From positions 1,396,825 to 1,429,324 of the forward strand of contig CAUYUJ010020170.1 of assembly GCA_963575745.1 (NCBI GenBank): a DNA stretch of 32,500 bases, in the 5' to 3' direction. The notes beneath the pieces are model-generated. The model had not been told where the DNA came from. It did not search any database and worked only from the letters and a program-made list of their open reading frames with translations. Made by a program: the position numbers and the translations under genes. This DNA is from Prorocentrum cordatum (lineage: Eukaryota > Sar > Dinophyceae > Prorocentrales > Prorocentraceae). The first letter of the stretch is position 1. Every line of letters begins with the position of its first letter. Below are positions 1-8,546 of this stretch, one piece after another.

Positions 1-87
1 TGGCCAGAGCGGTGGCCATCCCTATCGTGGCCTAGGTGCCACCTGCTCGCCTATGAATACCTGTCCACAGTGGCACTAGGAGGACAT

Positions 88-172
88 GAAGGAAGGAAGG
101 AAGGAAGGAAGGAAGGAAGGAAGAAAGGAAGGAAGAAAAGAAGGAAGGAAGGAAGGAAGAAAGGAAGGAAGG
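88..172. repeat. (GGAA)n microsatellite
   Basis: A run of GGAA tetranucleotides with a few GAAA interruptions. No gene is seen between it and the dispersed repeat that starts near 349; that interval is plain GC-rich sequence. Confidence 0.95.
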
Positions 173-348
173 CATGATGTGAATATGCTTCCCCGCCCGC
201 AGGCAGAGTCCCAGCGCTCTGGCCGAAAAAGGCGCTCAGGGCTCACGTGACGGGGTCAGCGTGAACGGCGGTCAGCCAACCGGTGTCCTGAGAAGCTGTT
301 CCGTGTTCCCCGCCGGCCTCCTGCCTACCCTCCCCGTCCTGACGGTCA

Positions 349-540
349 GGAAGTTGTGCTTGGCGTGTCGCGCCGCCGGTGCTGGCACATTGCGCTAAGG
401 CGCGACATGCTGTCCACGTCGCGGCCCCCAGGCGTCAGCGTTCCGAGCTTCCCCCAGCCTCCAAGCCCACGGAGCGGAGCGACACGCCATCCGCTCGCAA
501 GGCATCGCGTGTCGCCAGGGCCGCCGCCGCGACACGATTC
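349..540 (+). repeat. Dispersed repeat family 1, copy 1 of 3
   Basis: About 190 bp that recurs diverged at 18957-19146 and in part at 24719-24833, all in the same orientation. Shared blocks in order are GTGTCGC-CCGCC-GGT, GCGCGACATGCTGTCCACGTC (present as GCGTCATGCTATCCACGTCC in copy 2), GGAGCGGAGCGACACGC and CTCGCAAGGCAT-GCGTGTCGC. The block spacing is kept, which argues for common descent and against shared base composition. No terminal inverted repeats or open frame is conserved between copies. It is an unclassified interspersed repeat. Confidence 0.7.
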
Positions 541-1034
541 ACCTAAAGTGTCTGATCGTGCCCCGCTCCCCGCCTCCTGCGCCCCAGCTTCCCCCATCCC
601 CCTCGTGCCCTCGTTCCACTTCCAGCCTCGTTGCCGTGCCCCCTCGTGCACCTCCCACAGCCGGGCCTGATCGGCAGTCCAGCTTTGCAAGATACAGTCG
701 GGGCCCTGAAGAAGGAACCCTTTTCGTTGGGGAGGGGCTCCGTGTTCCTTAAGTGTTTCACAGCTTGCCTCAGGTTTTCCTTATGTCTTCGATCGGAAAT
801 CGAAGTTTAACTTGTGGAAAAAAAGGGGCCTCGTTCCTTATTTAGGGTTCCTTAGGTCAACGCCCCGTCTGTATATCAGGAGTGCCCTCGTGCCCTTCCC
901 TGTGCCCGAAGCACGGGCTGCTGCGCACCGAGAAGAGACCTGTGCCTTGGGCCCTCCTGGGGTGCCCCCTGCGGCCAGTACCGACTGTACCTCCGGCCTT
1001 TCCCCCCCCGCCTCTCAGAGGAGGGAGAAGCTTA
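541..1034. other. Unique GC-rich segment, no gene seen
   Basis: Open frames here are short, proline-rich or arginine-rich, and not supported by any recognisable motif. There is no repeat structure beyond short pyrimidine runs. Confidence 0.5.
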
Positions 1035-1245
1035 GGATGCAACAATTCCTGGGAAGTTAAATCCCTGACGCTTCGCGTATCCCCACCAGCCAGCCTTGTT
1101 CGCTGCCCCGGACATTTGCTTTCGCCGCGTGTGCTCTTCGCTCGCGGCCGCGACCAAAAAAGTATCCCCACCAGCCCGGCCAGAAACAATCGCCAGGCGA
1201 GTTGCCTTGATGAAGGATGTGCACAGCAGCATGCAATCCAGGATT
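1035..1245 (-). repeat. Dispersed repeat family 2, copy 1 (interrupted)
   Basis: The reverse complement of 7041-7150 aligns here. Shared landmarks are GACGCTTCGCGT, CCCCACCAGCC, CCAGAAAC and GGATGTG-GCAGCA. The alignment is broken at 1092-1161 by a 70-bp insertion that copy 2 lacks, so copy 2 shows the uninterrupted state. The reverse strand of both copies encodes a short GWWGYAKR peptide, a by-product of shared ancestry and not evidence of a gene. Confidence 0.65.
1092..1161 (+). mobile_element. 70-bp A-tailed retroposed insertion
   Basis: The segment ends in AAAAAA and is flanked on both sides by an identical 15-mer, GTATCCCCACCAGCC, at 1077-1091 and 1162-1176. The related repeat at 7041-7150 (minus strand) has this target once, at 7102-7116 with one mismatch (GTAACCCCACCAGCC), and continues straight into the sequence found after the second copy here. 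A long target-site duplication plus a 3' A-run is the known signature of target-primed reverse transcription of a small RNA. I do not recognise the source RNA: there is no tRNA-like A or B box and no spliced leader. It could be a 5'-truncated SINE or a fragment of a cellular RNA. Confidence 0.7.
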
Positions 1246-1278
1246 TGAGCCACACCCGTCTTCGCGGATCTGCCCGAC

Positions 1279-1378
1279 GGAGAAGGAGGAACTGCAGGAG
1301 GAAGAGGAGAGAGGAGGGAGGGGGATGCAGAGGAAAAGGCAGAGGAGGAGAAGGAGGAGGAGGAGGAGGAGGAGGAGT
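1279..1378. repeat. GGA/GGAA-rich purine tract
   Basis: Interrupted GGA triplets becoming a pure (GGA)n run at about 1347-1376. Similar (GGA)n or (CTC)n runs recur at 12721-12832, 15270-15293, 16973-16999, 24511-24540, 27233-27282 and 31350-31380. Confidence 0.9.
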
Positions 1379-1612
1379 CTGGAGCAAGCAGGAGGCGCAT
1401 TGGTGATCCGCGCGGGTCACCAGCGCGAGGGCAGCTGTGGCAAGCGAGGAAGTACAGGAGGACGGGGAGGCCGACCTCCTCTCCTCGTACCTCCTCGCTT
1501 TCCAGGGCGCCGGCGCTCCGGCGGCCCGCGCGAAGCTCTGATGCATGTCTTGCCTCCACCTACCCCCCCAGCCTCCTCCTTCTTGTCGAGGAACAAACAG
1601 GGGCTCGCGCGG

Positions 1613-1730
1613 GGTTCTTGGATCGGCAACGGACCCCCCTTCCTGGCGCGCGGAGCGCGCGAGGGGCGGCGCTGGAGGCGCCGCCATGAGCTCCAGCGCC
1701 GATCCGAGAAATCCGAGTGGACATCCGAGT
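1613..1730 (+). repeat. Foldback repeat family 3, copy 1
   Basis: It shares both ends with 5783-5893: the left end has TTCTTGGATCGGC and the right end has CCAGCGCCGATCCGAGAAAT. The right end is the near reverse complement of the left, so the element folds on itself. In this copy the left arm has decayed after GGATCGGC. The interior is CGCC/GGCG-rich in both copies. It fits a small non-autonomous foldback or MITE-like element; no transposase is present in the window. Confidence 0.7.
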
Positions 1731-1932
1731 TTTCATATGTATGTCATCGTTTGTTCCCCGAGCCTTTTCCTTCCCTTCCCGACTGTCGGTCTCCTGCGCC
1801 CGCCTCGCATGGTTTTCGGAGATCTCCAAACGTCTCCGGGGACAGTGGAGATTCAAAGGAGCTGTCGGCGATCCCCGCTGCCATCCGAAGCCCCGAGCCG
1901 GGCCAGGCACGCCGAAAGCGCTCATGAAAGTT

Positions 1933-2017
1933 CTGCTGCTGCTGCTGCTGCTGCTGCTCCTCCTCCTCCTCCTCCTCCTCCTCCTCCTCCTCCTCCTCCT
2001 CCTCCTCCTCCTCCTCC
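1933..2017. repeat. (CTG)n then (CTC)n microsatellite
   Basis: A CTG run switches abruptly to CTC. It produces artefactual poly-Leu, poly-Ala and poly-Pro open frames. Confidence 0.95.
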
Positions 2018-2138
2018 ATCCCTTGTCCTCACGAGTGCTTCCCCCCTACCGCACCCCGCGACATATCGGCAGGCCGGGCCAGGTGTCTTGCATGAAACTC
2101 CGTCCCTCCACGCGTGATGCTAGGGCTGAAGCCTTGCC

Positions 2139-2560
2139 ACCGCTTTTCGGAGGGGGGGCGGGCCGTTCTCCAAGGAGAGCCCTCGCCCCAGCGCCGCGCG
2201 CATTCTGTTTTTCAACACTTGCAACAACAGGTCGCGGACCAGAGGGCGGGTTGGTTTCACAATGTGGCTCTCGCCTCAGCGACGCGCACATGCGTCTCAA
2301 CAGTTTTTGCAATAGTTTCACGGATAGAGGGCGGGGGATTTTCAGATTGCGGCTCACTCCTCAGTGCTTTGCACATTCGTTTCAAAAGTTGCGAAGAGCT
2401 TCGCGGATGGAGGGCGGGTAGTTTTCAACATGTGCTTCTCGCTCTAGCGCCGTTCACATTTGTCTTTAAAGTTCGCAGGAGTTCCATTCGTCGAGGACGG
2501 GTCGTTTTCAGAATGCGGTTCTCGTCTTAGCGCCGCGCACATTCGTTTTTCAAAGAAAGA
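2139..2560 (+). repeat. Diverged tandem array, about 83-88 bp, five units
   Basis: The landmark GCGGG (ACGGG in the last unit) falls at 2158, 2246, 2331, 2414 and 2497, giving spacings of 88, 85, 83 and 83 bp. Each is followed by TTTTCA-(A/G)AT-G-GG-TCTCG-CT-AGCGCCGCGCACATTCGTTT-type sequence. The units have diverged substantially, so this is an old array. Confidence 0.8.
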
Positions 2561-2585
2561 GTTCTCTCAATAAGAAAGGTTGCCA

Positions 2586-2804
2586 TCTCAGGAATGGTGT
2601 TCTGGCACGGCTAAGGATTGTCAGGGCGCAACAGTCACGTTGATTCCCAGTGTTGAAATCTCAGGAATAGTTTTCTCGAGCGATTCAGGATCGTCTGGAC
2701 TCAACAATAGTAAAGTTTTGCAGCGTTGAAGTCCCAAGTGATGGTGTTTTGGCACGATTGGGGGTTCTCAGCTGGTTGTCTTCCAAAGGTGCACTTCCCG
2801 CAGT
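2586..2804 (+). repeat. Diverged tandem array, 73 bp, three units
   Basis: Units begin TCTCAGGAAT at 2586, TCTCAGGAAT at 2659 and TCCCAAGTGA at 2732, exactly 73 bp apart. Shared blocks include GGTGTT-TGGCACG, AAGGATTGTC and CAGTGTTGAA. The array lies directly after the 85-bp array but has an unrelated unit. Confidence 0.75.
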
Positions 2805-3134
2805 GAAAGAAGTTCGTTGGGGGACAGTTGGAGATGGAATTTGGAGGGAAGGTTTCTTGCAGCGTCGTTGGTGCGTCCTGAGCATACTCTGGTCCTCCAC
2901 CTCCTCGTCTTGCTCCTCCTTCCCCTCCTCTGTCTCCTCCTCCAGCGATGTTTTATTTCCCCCCAGGCTGGTTGATTGGTTGGCTGGCTGGTTTGTTGGC
3001 TTGGTGGCTGGGAGACGTTACCAACGCAATTGGATGTTTCGGAGGCCTGCAGATGATGCGGTTGAAGACGGAGTCTGCAAGTTTCTGCATTCTAACGTCA
3101 TTGCTTCAAATTGAGGGGCCCAGGGTGCAGGCAC
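2805..3134. other. Unique segment, no gene seen
   Basis: Contains a short CTC-rich run (about 2897-2946) and GGTTGG/GGCTGG repeats at 2968-3010. No recognisable coding or RNA signal. Confidence 0.4.
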
Positions 3135-3827
3135 CTATTTCGAACGACGAGTTGTTTCGACAGGGTAGTAGCCAGCGAAGTACGAACAACGTTGCGCAGC
3201 GTAGCGAGGCCTGAGCAACGAAGAGACTTGTGTCAGCAACGCCGAGGAAGGGGCCAGCGACCCGATCGCACCCAGCAGGCGGCGGACCACATGCAACGAA
3301 TGGTTACAGTATTGCGCCCCACGAGACCAGTTTGAAGGCCGCAATCGGAAAACATCAGAGAGGAAAAGCAAGCCAATTGTCGTGCGTGTCCAAACTAACG
3401 TTTGGGGGTAGACTTGGAGATTGGTAACCCACTTCGGCGCACAAGCTCGACATGTGAAGCACACCCACTCTTCAAGGTCGTACCTGACGGCGAAGCAGGA
3501 ATGATCGCCGCAGTTATGTTCAATGCTTTGGTTTCCGTCACACATAGCTTCCCTGAAGCAGATGATTTGTTGTTCGGAAGACGCCGTTCGCCGCTTGGGT
3601 TGGTCCCGTTTGTCGGTCATGCAAAAGCATTCAGGACGGAGAGTGAGCGTCGTGCCGGACCTGAGGCGGCGATCGTGGGCATCCCGTTTGCCCTTTTTCG
3701 GCCTGGATCGGGAGTTCTGCACGTTCGCGTTGGAAGTCGAAGTTTGGGAGCCGCCGGAAATGCGACGGGTGGGCGTCGCGTTTCGGGAACAGCGGGTGGC
3801 GATGTTTGTCAAAGCGGCGGCGCGCAC
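3135..3827 (-). CDS. Unrecognised Cys-containing open frame, doubtful
   Basis: A 230-codon open frame on the minus strand in one of the few stretches without repeats. The predicted protein is of normal complexity. Its middle (residues about 83-138) is Cys-rich, including a CFTCRAC segment near residue 131 that could bind a metal, but no known zinc-finger spacing is evident. Plus-strand frames over the same DNA (3402-3833 and 3523-4155) are equally open, so openness alone is weak evidence in this GC-rich DNA. I see no spliced leader, no upstream acceptor and no conserved domain. It may be a chance frame, an unspliced genomic fragment or a decayed gene. Confidence 0.15.
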   Translation of the reverse strand: MRAAALTNIATRCSRNATPTRRISGGSQTSTSNANVQNSRSRPKKGKRDAHDRRLRSGTTLTLRPECFCMTDKRDQPKRRTASSEQQIICFREAMCDGNQSIEHNCGDHSCFAVRYDLEEWVCFTCRACAPKWVTNLQVYPQTLVWTRTTIGLLFLSDVFRLRPSNWSRGAQYCNHSLHVVRRLLGAIGSLAPSSALLTQVSSLLRPRYAAQRCSYFAGYYPVETTRRSK

Positions 3828-4092
3828 CCATGACCTCGCGGGCGCGGTTGTTCATGGTGGGGGAAGCGCACGTTGGGATCCCGGCCGCCGCTGGTGGCAT
3901 CCAGCGGCGCCGGCGCAGCATGGCGACTCCGAGGGACGGCGAAGAGGACAGCGGCGGTGGGCCGCCCGCTCGTGGCGGCGCAGGCAGAGATCGAGGTGGG
4001 GAGCGCCGGTGCTCGCCGAAGATGTTTTGGCGACGGTTGCTCGCGGGATGGCGTCCTTCACCTCTCAAGCAGTGGCGAAGCGACTCGGCTCG

Positions 4093-4271
4093 CCTATAGC
4101 CCTACCAAACAATGTTCTAAGAACCTTTCTTGTGGTTCCCATGAAATGTTCTTAGAACAAGTCTGGCGGGGTCTGTCTTGTTTTATCACACTGGGCTTAT
4201 GTTATAAGAACATTGTTTTTGTTATTAGAACATGTTTGGGTTCTAAGAACATTTCGTGGTAGGACTATAGG
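4093..4271. mobile_element. 179-bp MITE-like element with 33-bp terminal inverted repeats
   Basis: The left end starts CCTATAGCCCTACCA and the right end is the near complement, TGGTAGGACTATAGG. Over 33 bp the two arms differ at only five positions. The interior carries several further copies of the palindrome TGTTCTTAGAACA (near 4113, 4149, 4200, 4223 and 4241), in full or half form. It is AT-rich compared with its surroundings. No target-site duplication is obvious: the flanks are GGCTCG and AATGCC. No transposase is present, so it would be non-autonomous. Only this copy occurs in the window. Confidence 0.8.
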
Positions 4272-5118
4272 AATGCCAGGACGGTCGGTCCCTGCTCAAA
4301 CCTCGATTCATGACCACGCTTGCTCTGGGCCGCGTGGCCTTCAACCACACCGGCAGCGAACGCGTCGCCTGTTCCTCGTTGGGTCTGGGTGTCATGATTG
4401 CGCGGCGCTGGAATGGCCGCGCGTCGTCGTAGTTGCACATAGCCAAGCAAACCGCAGTCGTGGGCGCGCAAGTGGAATGTGCGTGGGACCCCCTGGACAT
4501 TCTGGACGTGCTGTTCGAGGTGAGCTGACGGGATGAACTTCGATGGCAGTAGACGCGCGGTCGGGCTTGCACTAGACGGCCAGCGGGCTGGCTCGATCTG
4601 CTTGGCCCAGACTTGCCCATTGTCTACCGATTGACCTGTCGTTTTCGTTGGATGCGCTGGTGGCAGTTCATGCCAGTGGAAAACGGCGTCAGCCGCAGCG
4701 TGGACGGGGCATTCATCGCCACATGTCCGTCGCCCCCCCTCTGAGAGGGAGAGGGGGTGGGACGAGGGCACAAGGGAGAGATAGAAGGAGGATAAAAAAG
4801 ATAACGTGGACGAGGAATGCAAAGACGACAGAAGAGGGCTTGACGATATTAAGGCTGAGCCGAGGGATTGAGGTAAAGATAGGGAAAGGGGGGGCTACCG
4901 AGGAATGCGGCCGAACGCATATACAAAAGCCGAGCGGTTGAGTCCTCACGTGACGTCGGCTTGTTTGTTTGTTGACAGATGTCTCGTTGCACGCTTGATT
5001 CTGGACTTGCCCGCTTCGGGCGAGGGCGCCGCAAAACTGGCTACCACACCACCACGACGACCCTCCTGGGCTCCTTGCGATGGTGATTCCTGGTATCCGG
5101 CGTCGCGAACCAACATAC
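4272..5118. other. Unique segment, no gene identified
   Basis: Open frames on both strands are of ordinary complexity but carry no domain I recognise, and in-frame stops break every candidate. A G-rich tract at 4739-4760 and a purine tract at about 4770-4800 are the only simple sequence. Confidence 0.4.
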
Positions 5119-5286
5119 AATCAGGAGGGAAAAAAAACACACAGACACAATTAATCATCGATCCCAAAGAAAATATTGGAACATAAAGGAATTGGGCGGG
5201 AAGACAAAAACCCAGAAAATATGGAAATATGGGGAGCCTTCTTATTTGTGTGTACTCATTTGTGTGTCCCAGGGTCCCTTCCTACA
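5119..5286 (+). mobile_element. AC-rich inverted-repeat element, copy 1
   Basis: Aligns over its full length with 19624-19788. Both start (A)TCAGGAGGG followed by ACACACA-ACACAATTAA, contain GAAAATATGG repeats and a GGGCGGGAAGACAAAA-type core, and end TTCTTATTTGTGTGTA-T-TTTGTGTGTCCC. The right end is the imperfect reverse complement of the left, as in a MITE. The copies differ at many positions but keep order and length, so they are two independent old insertions or a duplication. Confidence 0.7.
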
Positions 5287-5423
5287 ACAGCGCGAGCAGA
5301 TCACGACCGGAGCCCCAGACCCCGCCTCTCGGTGGCATCCCTCGGGCCGGATGTCGATGCGTGATGCTCCCGGTGCCCGAACGCCGCCGAACACCTCTTG
5401 GTGCAGAAGCAGGCAGGAAAAAG

Positions 5424-5489
5424 ACGGTTTTTTGAAGGCAGATTTGCCTTCAAAAAACCGTTCTTTTGAAGGCAGATCTGCCTTCAAAA
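5424..5489. repeat. Twin perfect hairpins
   Basis: First hairpin 5424-5461: 17-bp perfect arms ACGGTTTTTTGAAGGCA and complement around a GATT loop. Second 5464-5489: a perfect 26-bp palindrome centred on AGATCT. Both use the same TTTTGAAGGCA arm, so one arose from the other. The T-run and A-run edges could terminate or pair in RNA, but no gene ends here. Confidence 0.85.
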
Positions 5490-5558
5490 AACCGTTCTTA
5501 CAGAGCACACCAGCAAAACACGGATCCCACTTTCGCTGCCCCGCCGCCCCTCGGCCAG

Positions 5559-5655
5559 GCCGCCCTGGCGCAGGCGCCGGCGCGCGAGGCCTTCCTCTCG
5601 GCTCTGGAGCGCACGCTCGCCGCCTTCGGAGGCCGCGGCATCCTCGCGCCGCGGG
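5559..5655 (+). CDS. Possible coding exon, product unknown
   Basis: A pyrimidine-rich stretch ends in GGCCAG at 5553-5558, an acceptor-like site. The frame that follows reads an Ala/Leu-rich helix-like peptide containing AREAFLSALERTLAAFG. Third positions are almost all G or C. The frame stays open past a glycine/arginine-rich tail, so the donor is unclear. No domain is recognised, the neighbouring DNA is repetitive, and no second exon was found. Chance openness in GC-rich DNA is a serious alternative. Confidence 0.2.
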
Positions 5656-5782
5656 GCGGCGGAAGGGGGGGGCGCCCGTCGAAACAATGGCGGACATCCT
5701 TGGCGTTGTTGCCCAGCCTTTCTGGGCCTCCAGGAGGCTTCTCGTCGCCACGGCCGTCTCTCGAAGATATAAACGTAAATCG

Positions 5783-5893
5783 TCGAAGGTCCGCACGGAC
5801 TTCTTGGATCGGCGCTGGGCCCCCCTGGCGGCGCCTCCGGCGCCGGCCCTGGCGCCTCCAGCGCCGATCCGAGAAATCCGGGCGGAGTTCCGA
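5783..5893 (+). mobile_element. Foldback repeat family 3, copy 2 (intact arms)
   Basis: A 111-bp element. The left arm, ending CTTGGATCGGCGCTGG, pairs with a right arm starting CCAGCGCCGATCCGAG; the match extends to about 36 bp with six mismatches. The spacer is made of GGCGCC blocks. Copy 1 at 1613-1730 shares both ends. Long arms and no coding capacity fit a foldback or MITE-type element. Confidence 0.75.
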
Positions 5894-6145
5894 GAGCTTT
5901 TGTAGATGCCGCCTCCTGTTCTTCCAGGTCCCGTTGCGGAAAGCAACGAATGTGAATGGACCCTGGGAGCGGCCTTTGGGGAAGAAAGGAGCAGCACGGA
6001 CGCGGGGAGGGGCAGGAGGAGGACTGGTGTAATCACAGCGCGCATCACCGAGGGTGCGAGGCGGGGATTGGTCCATAATCACCGCCTGGGCGACCGACAT
6101 ATGGTGGATATGGGTACACTCAGGCCCCAGAGGGCCTAAGGATTT

Positions 6146-6174
6146 TTATATATATATATATATATACACACACA
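6146..6174. repeat. (TA)n with (CA)n tail
   Basis: A TA dinucleotide run followed by ACACACACA. Similar TA tracts lie at 13006-13055 and 25840-25866. Confidence 0.95.
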
Positions 6175-6539
6175 AGGCTGCATTAGCGCTTCGCGCCACG
6201 CACCTTGTTCCTTGAAGCTTTGGAGCGGTTGGCCTGTCGCGCCTTCTCTTTTCCCTTTGATGCGTACCCGCTCGCTCGTATCACGTAGAAGCGGGGGAAG
6301 GGGAGAAGGGGGCAGTCAACTTGGGACGGGGCAAAATTTGTAAGCCGGAGACCACGAGCGTACGAAGGGGCGTAAATGGAAATTGCTGCAGTCCTGGGTG
6401 CGCAACAGAATCCCACCAGCCCTCTGGGAGCTGGTGGTCCAGAGCGGCTCCTCTTCCACCTCCCTTCTTCCCTTTCGGGGAGGGGTTTACCACTTCACCT
6501 TTACCACTCCACCTACCCCCTCACCTGGACCTGGACGGG

Positions 6540-7040
6540 TCGCCCAAGACGGCCCCAAGAGGGCCTTAGAGAGCCCAAGATGGCGTCCAAGATGGCTCAA
6601 GATAGCGCAAGATGCCTCGAAATGGCTCCCAAGATGCTCCAATACGCCCCAAGACTGCCCCAAGACGGCTCTAAGTTGCCAAATGAGCTCCCCAAGGATG
6701 CCCCCAAGAGGCCAAAATCCTTCAAAAACCTGAGGAGAATCACTGTTTTTTGGCTTTCTCGCCTTTTCGCTTCCGATGGCCATCCGAGGCCTCAAGATGG
6801 CCCCAAGATGGCTCAAGAGGGCTCCAAGAGCGCTCCCAAGAGCGCTTCAAGAGGGCGCCAAGAGGCACCCAGGAGACCCCAGGAGGCCCCAACAGGCGCC
6901 CAAGACGCCTCCAAGAGGCTCCCAAGAGACCCCCAAGAGGCCCCAAGAAGCTCTGCGAGGCACCCAAGACGCTCTAAGAGGCGTCCCGGACCGCCAAGAG
7001 GCCCCCAAGACGCTCCAAGAGGCCTCCACTGGTGGACCCT
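6540..7040 (+). repeat. Degenerate CCAAGA(T/G)GGC array
   Basis: Dozens of units of 9 to 15 bp built on CCAAGATGGC and CCCAAGAGGC. A non-array spacer at about 6711-6785 (CACTGTTTTTTGGC, TTTCTCGCCTT) separates two halves. The same family lies inverted at 25090-25640, and its reverse complement even keeps a version of the spacer (near 25405-25470). Six-frame openings give repetitive RPQEAP-type peptides; these are not credible proteins. Confidence 0.85.
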
Positions 7041-7150
7041 TCCTCTGCGTGCTGCCCACATCCCTGATCGAGACAAACCCTCTGGGCATCGTTTCTGGAT
7101 GGGCTGGTGGGGTTACGCGAAGCGTCTAGAATTTCCAGAAAAAATTGCGC
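7041..7150 (+). repeat. Dispersed repeat family 2, copy 2 (uninterrupted)
   Basis: The inverse of 1035-1245. It keeps the target of the A-tailed insertion as a single site at 7102-7116, so it is the empty-site reference for that event. Confidence 0.65.
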
Positions 7151-7329
7151 ACCTGGGGTTGTGGGCAAATTGTTGTTTTCCGCGATAGAATACCATCTGA
7201 GCGTGCGAGAACTCAGGGATCTACATAGGGGCCTGCCGAAGCGGTGTGAGGGCCTTGTGGCCCATCTCGGAACTACCTCGGATTGTCCCCGGAGCGTCTT
7301 AGGACTGCCGCTCGCCCGTTGACACGCTT

Positions 7330-8470
7330 GGGTGAACGTTGAGAAGGCGCCTTGGAGAGCTGGAATTCCTGGGTGGCCCTATTGAGGAGCGTCCAGACGG
7401 TGTCCCCAGGCTGTCATGGAGCCGCCTATGGGCAGTTTGGGAGTCGTCTAGGGTGGCGCCTTCCTACAGAGTGAGGATGCTGATTTGGCTCGTGTTGGGG
7501 CCTCCCCTGGCCGTCAGGGCGCCGCCCATGGGCAGTTTGGGGGCCGTCCCGGGCCATCGTGGTGCCGCTTTGGGGATTCAGGAAGCGCGTTTGGGGTTTA
7601 GTTGGAGCGGTGTTCGGAGCTTTGACAAATGTTTTCGGACGCCCGGCAGGCCGAAGGAACGAATGGTATTAGTTCTTACAACATCATTGAAACATCAGTG
7701 TTTTTCAGGTTCAAGCGCGTCTTGGAGGTACCTGTCGTGTCGCTTCCGGGCATCCGACGGGGGCCAAGGCCAACTTGATGCCATTTTGGACCGTCTTGGG
7801 CGTGTCTTGGGCCTTCCGCCAGCCGCCTTGAGATCAGTTTGGGGCGGTCATGAGGCCGCTTGTGGGCAGTTTAGGAGCCGCCTTGGGCCCCCGCACAACT
7901 TTTCTGGAGTCGGGAAAAATTGTCGGTGCCTCGCCTGCGTTCCCGGACGCCTGGCAAGCCGAATGAGGACATAGTCAAACAAAATATACAAAAACCACAG
8001 AAAATCAAGCTTCTCAAGGTTTCGAGCGCCTCTTGGAGGTGGCGTTCGAATCGCCTTAGAGCATCCAACAAGGGCCTGGACCGCATGATGCCATCTTGGA
8101 CCATTTGTGGCGTCTCTAAGGCCTTGCGCCAGCCGTCGTGGGGTCAGTTTTGGGCGGTCATGGGGACTCGTGTGGGCAGTTTGGGGACCGTTTCGGGCGC
8201 TCATGGAGCTCATTTGGGCCGTCTAGGAGCGGTCGCCAGTGCGTTTCTAACGTTCTCGGACGCGTGGAAGGCCGAATTGGCGAGTATCCGAAAATCATAT
8301 AAAAAACATATGAAACATCAATGTTTTTGGGGTTCGGACGCTTCTTTGGGATGACATTGGGGTGATCTTCGGGCATCCGGCGGGGGTCAAGGCTAGCTGG
8401 ATGCCACCCTTGACCGTCTTAGGTGGCTCTTGGGCCTTTCGCCGATCGATTTAGGACTGCCACCCGCCTG
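7330..8470 (+). repeat. 311-bp tandem satellite, about 3.5 units
   Basis: The landmark GCATCC followed by GG-CCAAGGCC-like sequence and GATGCCA falls at 7750, 8061 and 8373 (spacings 311 and 312). A second landmark, GGACGC-(C/T)GGCA-GCCGAA, falls at 7637, 7945 and 8258. TGGGCAGTTTGGG recurs at about 7430, 7530, 7864 and 8174, showing a small internal duplication in the first unit. Units differ by point changes and short indels. The unit resembles the CTTGGGG-type array in composition and may have grown from it. Confidence 0.85.
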
Positions 8471-8546
8471 CGGGCACGCCTTGGCAAGGATTTCCGGCCC
8501 CCCCCCGTGCCACGGATCCGGCCGGGGGGTCCCGTTTCGGGGGGGG

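Noticed and set aside
6590-6820. Further spliced-leader matches (TGGCTCAAG)
   Set aside because: These lie in the CCAAGATGGC array, whose own words create TGGCTCAAGA; the leader's 5' half is absent.
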